A stretch of 64,000 nucleotides of DNA, from NCBI RefSeq assembly GCF_000410535.2, contig NC_021490.2, forward strand, positions 1 to 64,000. The letters run 5' to 3'. Positions 58,826 to 64,000 of the stretch are shown here, in pieces. The position numbers were made by a program, and so were the translations under genes. This DNA is from Treponema pallidum subsp. pallidum str. Nichols. GTDB lineage: Bacteria > Spirochaetota > Spirochaetia > Treponematales > Treponemataceae. The notes below the pieces were generated by a model that was not told the origin of the DNA, made no database searches, and saw only the letters and a program-made list of their open reading frames with translations. Position 1 is the first letter of the stretch; each line of letters begins with the position of its first letter.

Positions 58826-59434
58826 CTATAGCTGATTGTTGATATCAGCCAACGTTTTGCGCAGGGCAGGGTTCTGCGCGTAGTAGTACTGCTCGAGCTC
58901 CGCTGCAGTAAGCCCAGAGAGCTCGTGGCTCATGTAATGGAACCACTCGTTATCTGCCTCGCTACGTACCTCGTGCTTGATGCACCAGTAGTCCGGCAAC
59001 ACCGGGGGCTGTTTTTCTCCCACGAATACTTTGTAATTGAAGACAGCCACGCGGATGTCGCCACGCGCAAGGCCCTTTTGCATAAGCAGGGAAGCGATGT
59101 AGTTGATGGTTGCGCCTGAATCGAAGATATCATCTACGATGAGCACCTTATCCCCGACGCGTAGGTACTCAGGAGGGTAGGTCCAGCCATCTACGCTGAT
59201 GACGCGCCGCTTACGCAAATCACAGTGCGAGTGAGCAACTACCGCTGCGTACAGGATAGGAGGCTCTGCCTTGTACGCGATGGTTAAATACTCATTGAGC
59301 ACGTTACCCAGATATACTCCACCCCGTATGGGGACGTACATAACCGTTGGCACGAACCTGTCTGCCACGATGCGCCGGGCCATACCGAAACCCTCATCAC
59401 GGATCACATTGTACGGAATAAATCGCTTTTTCAC
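58826..59434 (-). CDS. Purine-type phosphoribosyltransferase
   Basis: The 202-residue protein is a type I phosphoribosyltransferase, with the PRPP loop VLIVDDIFDSGAT at residues 97-109 and MYVPIRGGVYLG near residue 32. This type makes IMP, GMP or XMP from free bases and PRPP in the cytoplasm. GTG 59434 follows AGGAGAGG. The base specificity (hypoxanthine, guanine or xanthine) is not decided. It complements the adenosine deaminase in purine salvage. Confidence 0.85.
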   Translation of the reverse strand: MKKRFIPYNVIRDEGFGMARRIVADRFVPTVMYVPIRGGVYLGNVLNEYLTIAYKAEPPILYAAVVAHSHCDLRKRRVISVDGWTYPPEYLRVGDKVLIVDDIFDSGATINYIASLLMQKGLARGDIRVAVFNYKVFVGEKQPPVLPDYWCIKHEVRSEADNEWFHYMSHELSGLTAAELEQYYYAQNPALRKTLADINNQL

Positions 59435-59538
59435 GTTAGCCTCTCCTGCACGAGCACGAAAACACCCTACATCTAATGCTTTTTTAGCATCATGGCAAGC
59501 TCTTTTTCTATTCGTGTCGTGGCCTGGAACTGTCTTTG

Positions 59539-59567
59539 TTGAAAGCTTCGCCTGAATATTTTATGCT
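59539..59567 (+). promoter_or_regulatory. Predicted prfA promoter
   Basis: TTGAAA at 59539-59544 and TATGCT at 59562-59567 are separated by 17 bases. The short leader to GTG 59585 holds GAGGG at 59575-59579. Confidence 0.55.
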
Positions 59568-59584
59568 CCTGCGCGAGGGCCCCC

Positions 59585-60640
59585 GTGATAGAAAAGTTGG
59601 AAGAACTGCGCGCTCAGTGGAGAAAACTACAGCAGGAAGTGGAGAATCCTTCGCTTTTCTCTTCCACTCAGAGTTATCGTGAACGTATGCGCGATCACGC
59701 CTATCTTTCCAGACTGATGGAAGAGTATGATCGCTATTTGCTTACTGAGAAGCAGTTGGAAGACGCGCACGTTCTCATCCAAGATGAGTCGGATGCTGAT
59801 TTTAAGGACGTTATTCGGCAAGAGATCCGTACACTTGAAGCTGCACTGCACACGAGTCAAAAGCGACTAAAGACGCTGCTTATTCCCCCCGACTCTTTGC
59901 AAGAGAAGAATATTATCATGGAAATTCGCGGCGGTACCGGCGGTGATGAAGCAGCGCTCTTTGCTGCAGATCTATTTAGAATGTACACGCACTACGCTGA
60001 GTCAAAACAATGGCGCTATGAAGTCCTTGCAGTGAGCGAAACAGAGTTGGGAGGATTTAAGGAAATTACGTTCTCTATCTCGGGGCGCGATGTGTATGGC
60101 AGTTTACGTTATGAATCGGGTGTGCATCGCGTTCAACGTGTCCCTAGCACTGAAGCGTCGGGGCGCATCCATACCAGTGCGGTTACCGTTGCAGTGCTGC
60201 CTGAGATGGAAGAGACTGAAGTGGACATTCGTGCTGAGGACGTGCGTGTTGATGTCATGCGTGCAAGTGGTCCTGGTGGGCAGTGTGTCAACACCACTGA
60301 TTCTGCGGTGCGTCTTACACATCTACCTACGGGCATTGTCGTTGTCTGTCAGGACGAGAAGAGTCAAATCAAAAACAAAGCCAAGGCCATGCGTGTATTG
60401 CGCAGCAGAGTGTATGATTTAGAGGAATCGAAGCGCCAGGTTGCCCGTGCAAGGGAACGCAAAAGTCAAGTTGGTTCAGGGGATCGTTCCGAGCGCATTC
60501 GCACGTATAATTTTCCTCAGAACCGTGTTACGGATCATCGCGTGCGTGTTACGCTCTACAAGCTAGATGCAGTGATGCAGGGTGCGTTGGATGACATTAT
60601 CGAGCCATTGTGTATTGCGTCTCGAGAGAGTGTAATCTAG
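59585..60640 (+). CDS. prfA: Peptide chain release factor 1
   Basis: RF1 recognises UAA and UAG stop codons and triggers peptide release. The 351-residue protein carries the GGQ motif at residues 231-233 (in SGPGGQCVNTTDSAV) and, in the codon-recognition loop, RVPSTEASGRIHTSAVT, where the PxT motif of RF1 reads P-S-T. GTG 59585 is supported by the GAGGG site. Its last base overlaps the prmC start (TAGTG), so the factor and its methylase are coupled. Confidence 0.97.
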   Translation: MIEKLEELRAQWRKLQQEVENPSLFSSTQSYRERMRDHAYLSRLMEEYDRYLLTEKQLEDAHVLIQDESDADFKDVIRQEIRTLEAALHTSQKRLKTLLIPPDSLQEKNIIMEIRGGTGGDEAALFAADLFRMYTHYAESKQWRYEVLAVSETELGGFKEITFSISGRDVYGSLRYESGVHRVQRVPSTEASGRIHTSAVTVAVLPEMEETEVDIRAEDVRVDVMRASGPGGQCVNTTDSAVRLTHLPTGIVVVCQDEKSQIKNKAKAMRVLRSRVYDLEESKRQVARARERKSQVGSGDRSERIRTYNFPQNRVTDHRVRVTLYKLDAVMQGALDDIIEPLCIASRESVI

Positions 60641-61656
60641 TGCAAGAACTCTGTACGATTCGACAGGCGCGTATGTACGCGCGAGCGTTGTTTCAAGACG
60701 CCCCCTGTTTGCGCGGACAGAACACACCGCTTTTAGATGCAGACCTTATTCTGTCGAAGTTGCTTGCGAAGCCGCGTGCGTGGATTCTCGCCCACCAGCA
60801 GGATGAGATTGCCTCCGTTGCACACGAGTTTAAGCGTCTCGTGCATCTTCGTTGTAGGGGACGTGCGTTGGCGTATCTGACTCGAGAAAAAGAGTTTTTT
60901 GGTCTGAGATTCCGTGTCACCCGTGCTACGCTTATCCCTAAACCGGATACCGAATTGCTTGTAGAAAGTGTCCTGGCGCACGTTGCGTCCCAAATGATGA
61001 AGCCGCGTTCAGTATCTGTGCATAAAGACACAAGTGCACTGCCTGTCTTGAAGATATTCGAGGCGTGTACGGGATGCGGGTGTATTGCCATTGCACTTAT
61101 GCATATGTTGCGTGCGCGTGGCACGCCACCTCTCTATGTCATTGCATCCGACATTTGCATGCGGGCCCTTGCCGTAGCGCGGTATAACGCGCGCCGACTC
61201 TTGGATGTATCTGCAAATTCGCGCGTACGTTTCGTGCACGCAGATGTGCGTGCTCCTATTCCGTTCTTTTCTCCTTCTGAAGGCACGGACGTGGTACAGG
61301 AGCGCGGGGTGTGCGTTCCGTATGATGTGATATGTGCAAATCCGCCTTACGTACCGAGTGCGCAAGCGCGCGCGCTGTTGCAGGACGGGAGAGGGGAGCC
61401 TCTCGGTGCCTTAGATGGGGGTGCAGATGGGCTAGACTTGGTTCGCGCATTCGCACACCACAGTGCCGCAGCGCTAAAGGAAGGCGGGTGCGTGTTTTGC
61501 GAGGTCGGCTCAAACCACGCACAACGTGCAGCGCGCATCTTCCAGGCAGCAGGGTTTGCCACGGTGAAAATTTCAAAAGATCTCTCCGGGAAAGAGCGCC
61601 TGATTAGCGGGATACTGCGCTCGCAGTCTAGAGCTGTAACAGCGCCGAGTGGCTAG
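60640..61656 (+). CDS. prmC: Release factor glutamine methyltransferase PrmC (HemK)
   Basis: PrmC methylates the glutamine of the GGQ motif in release factors. The 338-residue protein has the NPPY motif at 234-237 (ICANPPYVPSA) and an AdoMet site near VLKIFEACTGCGCIAIAL. The N-terminal helical domain matches the family. GTG 60640 overlaps the prfA stop by one base, with GAGAGAG upstream. Coupling to prfA is classical. The gene converges with nrdB. Confidence 0.94.
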   Translation: MQELCTIRQARMYARALFQDAPCLRGQNTPLLDADLILSKLLAKPRAWILAHQQDEIASVAHEFKRLVHLRCRGRALAYLTREKEFFGLRFRVTRATLIPKPDTELLVESVLAHVASQMMKPRSVSVHKDTSALPVLKIFEACTGCGCIAIALMHMLRARGTPPLYVIASDICMRALAVARYNARRLLDVSANSRVRFVHADVRAPIPFFSPSEGTDVVQERGVCVPYDVICANPPYVPSAQARALLQDGRGEPLGALDGGADGLDLVRAFAHHSAAALKEGGCVFCEVGSNHAQRAARIFQAAGFATVKISKDLSGKERLISGILRSQSRAVTAPSG

Positions 61657-61744
61657 GGTGAAACACGGCGACTGAGTGGTTATCCTGGCGTTTGCAGGTG
61701 GATGTCCGCGCCGCGTTGGCCGATAGGCTGAGTACATGAAGGAG

Positions 61745-62800
61745 TTAGAGATCATCCACCATTGCGGATGACTTCGCGTACGCGGTTGATTTTGCTTCAA
61801 AAAAATCGGTTTTAATCAAGTTTGCGTTGCTGTACTGACTTACCCAGCTCATCGATTCCGGTTCTACACGGTGCCCCTCGTACAAGGGCTCAAAGCCTAA
61901 ATTTTCGCAACGAAGATTACCCAAATACCGGATATAGTCTGCCACCATGTGGCGATTTAGTCCAGGGATCTGATCCCCAATGACATAGTCCCCCCACTTA
62001 ATTTCTTGTTCGCATCCTTCGCGAATCATATCGCGAAATAAGCGTACATTGCGTGCAGTGAACACCTGTGGCTCTTCCTTTTGCAGTTCTTGAATAATGG
62101 ATCGAAAAAGCCACAGGTGTGTGTTTTCATCGCGGTTGATATAACGAATTTCCTGCACCGAGCCGGGCATCTTGTTATTACGCCCCAAGTTATAGAAGAA
62201 CATAAAACCCGAATAGAAATAAATTCCTTCCAAAACATAATTCGCAATTGCTACCTTCAGCAGTGCGAGTACGCTTTTGTCATCTTGAAACTCGTTGTAC
62301 AAGTTGCCAATGAATTTATTGCGCGCAAGCAGATGCTCGTCGTCCTTCCACTGGTATAGAATGTCATTGCGTTCTTCGGGGGAGCAAATGGTGTCCAGCA
62401 TGTAACTGTAACTCTGCGAATGCACAGCCTCTTGGAAAGCCTGAATGGTTAGGCACAGGTTAATCTCATTTGCGGTAATGTACTGACCAATATTTGGCAG
62501 ATTCGCAGTCTGGATGCTATCTAGGAAAATAAGGAAGGAGAGGATTTTATCGTACGCGGTTTTCTCGATAGCGGATAGATTACGATAATCTTGCACGTCA
62601 CTGCTCATGTTGATTTCTTCGGGGATCCAGAAGTTGTTCATTGCCTGCCGATACCACTTGCTGACCCAGGGATACTTCATATTGTTAAAGTCGTTGAGAT
62701 TGGTAGTGTTCCCCCCGACCATGCGTCGCTTATGAAGTTCAATGTCTCCTGCCTCATTAAACAGCGCGCGTCTTTGCAGTATCGTTGAACTTTCCATCAT
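61745..62800 (-). CDS. nrdB: Ribonucleotide reductase small subunit (class Ia/b)
   Basis: NrdB carries the di-metal centre that generates the radical used by NrdA to make deoxyribonucleotides. In the 351-residue protein the ligands are Asp94, Glu124, His127, Glu191, Glu225 and His228. The radical tyrosine is kept as Tyr131 (HSQSY), so this is not the class Ic type that has Phe there. AGGAGGAGG precedes ATG 62800. nrdA is not in this window. Confidence 0.96.
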   Translation of the reverse strand: MMESSTILQRRALFNEAGDIELHKRRMVGGNTTNLNDFNNMKYPWVSKWYRQAMNNFWIPEEINMSSDVQDYRNLSAIEKTAYDKILSFLIFLDSIQTANLPNIGQYITANEINLCLTIQAFQEAVHSQSYSYMLDTICSPEERNDILYQWKDDEHLLARNKFIGNLYNEFQDDKSVLALLKVAIANYVLEGIYFYSGFMFFYNLGRNNKMPGSVQEIRYINRDENTHLWLFRSIIQELQKEEPQVFTARNVRLFRDMIREGCEQEIKWGDYVIGDQIPGLNRHMVADYIRYLGNLRCENLGFEPLYEGHRVEPESMSWVSQYSNANLIKTDFFEAKSTAYAKSSAMVDDL

Positions 62801-62970
62801 GATGAAACCTCCTCCTGAGTGCGGGCACAGGGTAGTATACTTGATGGACTTTGAATTCTCAATTGCGGCGGGCGTAAAAATGTCTGTCTGCAGGGCTCTG
62901 TGTCTTGTGTGGTGGTCCCTGTTTTGTGGGTAGGTTTGGGGAAACCTAACAGAGACGTAGGAAATCCGTT

Positions 62971-63930
62971 ATGCTCGAGCACATGAAGCGTGAACAAGCA
63001 CGAAGTCAGCTATCACACGAGCCTCCTAAGCGGCGCCGAGCCTCTCTAACCGTCTGCGGCCTGCGTGCTGTGGAAACGCTTGGCAGCATACATCCAGAGA
63101 AAATTCATCGGTTCTTTTTTACCCCTGTGCGTGCGAAACGCTTCGGACCCCTGTGTGCATACCTTGCTGCACGAAAGAGGCTCTACCGTAGCGCTAATAC
63201 GCAGGAACTTGAGCGATTGACGCAATCCGTTCACCATCAGGGGGTTGCTGCTACCATAGACGAGCCGCGCTTTCCAGCCGTGACTCATTCTCAGGTTGAA
63301 TTTTGGGTACAACGGCGTGAGTTTGTTGTGTTACTCGATCGCGTAGGAGATGCCCACAATCTGGGGGCGATTATACGTAGTGCTGCTTTTTTTGGAGTGC
63401 ACTCACTGGTGGTGAGTGACTGTCGACAGCAGGCGCAGGTTACAAGCGCAACATATCGGGTTGCGCAGGGAGGAATGGAGTTTGTGCAATTGTTGCGCTG
63501 TACAAATGCGCAGGAAGTATTGGAAATGTGTGCAGGTAAAATGACCCGTGTGGGAGCCTCCCCTCATGCGTTCAGATCGCTTACACGGCTTTCAAACATA
63601 CTCTCGCCTGAAGAAGCGGTAATATTAGTACTGGGAAACGAGGAGACAGGGCTTTCTGAGCATTTGACTGCGCATTGCGATCATCTCTGTCGGATTGCAG
63701 GCAGTGGTCAGGTGGAAAGTCTAAATGTTGCGCAAGCGGGTGCGCTTTTTTTGTCCACTATCGTACAGTTGCGTCAATCTCCTCAGGACTACACGCAGGG
63801 ACATCGGGCCACGCCACGTGCACAAGAGCGTGTGCACCGCTGTGGGCAATTAGAGGAAAAGGGGCAGAAAAATGGAGCACGTGTTCTTATTCCCCGCTCG
63901 GGGGCGCGTGCCAATTCCCGTGAAAGTTGA
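62971..63930 (+). CDS. SpoU (TrmH) family RNA 2'-O-methyltransferase
   Basis: This 319-residue SPOUT enzyme transfers a methyl group to a ribose 2'-OH of rRNA or tRNA. The three motifs are present: LLDRVGDAHNLGAIIRSAAF (near residue 120), LVLGNEETGLS (near 217) and CRIAGSGQVESLNVAQAG (near 236). An N-terminal RNA-binding domain precedes them. AGGAAA at 62958-62963 supports ATG 62971; ATG 62983 is an alternative. A basic tail of about 50 residues follows the core. RlmB is the closest named relative, but the target base is not proven. Confidence 0.9.
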   Translation: MLEHMKREQARSQLSHEPPKRRRASLTVCGLRAVETLGSIHPEKIHRFFFTPVRAKRFGPLCAYLAARKRLYRSANTQELERLTQSVHHQGVAATIDEPRFPAVTHSQVEFWVQRREFVVLLDRVGDAHNLGAIIRSAAFFGVHSLVVSDCRQQAQVTSATYRVAQGGMEFVQLLRCTNAQEVLEMCAGKMTRVGASPHAFRSLTRLSNILSPEEAVILVLGNEETGLSEHLTAHCDHLCRIAGSGQVESLNVAQAGALFLSTIVQLRQSPQDYTQGHRATPRAQERVHRCGQLEEKGQKNGARVLIPRSGARANSRES

Positions 63931-63958
63931 GAGTAGGGAAAGTAGACGGGTGTGAGGT

Positions 63959-64000
63959 ATGGAACCTACAGCGCAATTGGTTTTGCAGTGCGTGTTGACG
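63959..64000 (+). CDS. Start of a gene cut by the window end
   Basis: ATG 63959 follows GTGAGGT and opens a frame M-E-P-T-A-Q-L-V-L-Q-C that runs off the end. Only 14 codons are visible. In T. pallidum I recall an oxaloacetate decarboxylase cluster near here, but the sequence present cannot confirm it. Confidence 0.35.
   Translation, partial: MEPTAQLVLQCVLT

Noticed and set aside
62801-62970. NrdR-type boxes upstream of nrdB
   Set aside because: No match to the ACACWATATATWGTGT pattern was found.

Overview
The window reads as the origin end of a spirochaete chromosome and matches Treponema pallidum (syphilis treponeme) from memory of its gene order: dnaA-dnaN-recF-DUF721-gyrA, then two Tpr major outer sheath family genes (tprA, tprB). 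Other treponemal traits are an archaeal-type PheT, a GreA fused to a large N-terminal region, a second FliG (FliG-1), MOSP-type porins and a tRNA-Ser array. tprA is frameshifted, as in Nichols-like strains. I see no rRNA, insertion sequence, prophage or CRISPR.

Layout. 1-7 kb: replication block (DnaA, sliding clamp, RecF, DciA-like helicase loader, GyrA), with DnaA-box-like sites between dnaA and dnaN and a near-perfect parS just after gyrA. 7-14 kb: accessory surface region. Two DUF3798 lipoprotein genes flank divergent tprA and tprB; the first lipoprotein gene has an in-frame stop, tprA has a CT-tract frameshift, and a G10 tract lies before the second lipoprotein gene. 14-24 kb: pheT, a LonB-like protease, a TPR protein, the GreA fusion and a von Willebrand A membrane protein. 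24.2-25 kb: a minus-strand RNA cluster with all four serine tRNAs, tRNA-Arg and the SRP RNA. 25-36.8 kb: a helicase-domain-like gene broken at a T9 tract, a sodium symporter, a TrkA-type protein, an M16C protease with FliG-1 (minus strand), and two tandem HlyC/CorC proteins. 36.9-47 kb: murA, groEL, rsmE, a DUF1361 membrane protein, a zinc/manganese ABC transporter split around a divergent control region, D-lactate dehydrogenase and a PfoR-like permease. 47-64 kb: a 7TM chemoreceptor, an Hsp70-like/LysM membrane protein with a lytic transglycosylase, mnmG, adenosine deaminase, a minus-strand M23-bactofilin-DUF327-RicT cluster, a purine-type phosphoribosyltransferase, prfA-prmC, nrdB and a SpoU rRNA methyltransferase. 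The last bases begin another gene.

Themes. Replication and segregation signals group at the origin. Cell-wall genes (murA, LysM protein, transglycosylase, M23, bactofilin) recur. Nucleotide salvage genes fit a host-dependent lifestyle. Two regulatory patterns stand out: homopolymer or dinucleotide tracts at gene-control or coding positions (CT3, G10, T9, C9, G10), and a class of genes whose -10 box lies only 7-10 bases before the start codon with no ribosome binding site (gyrA, tprB, the TPR gene, mnmG, probably znuC and the chemoreceptor), suggesting leaderless mRNAs.
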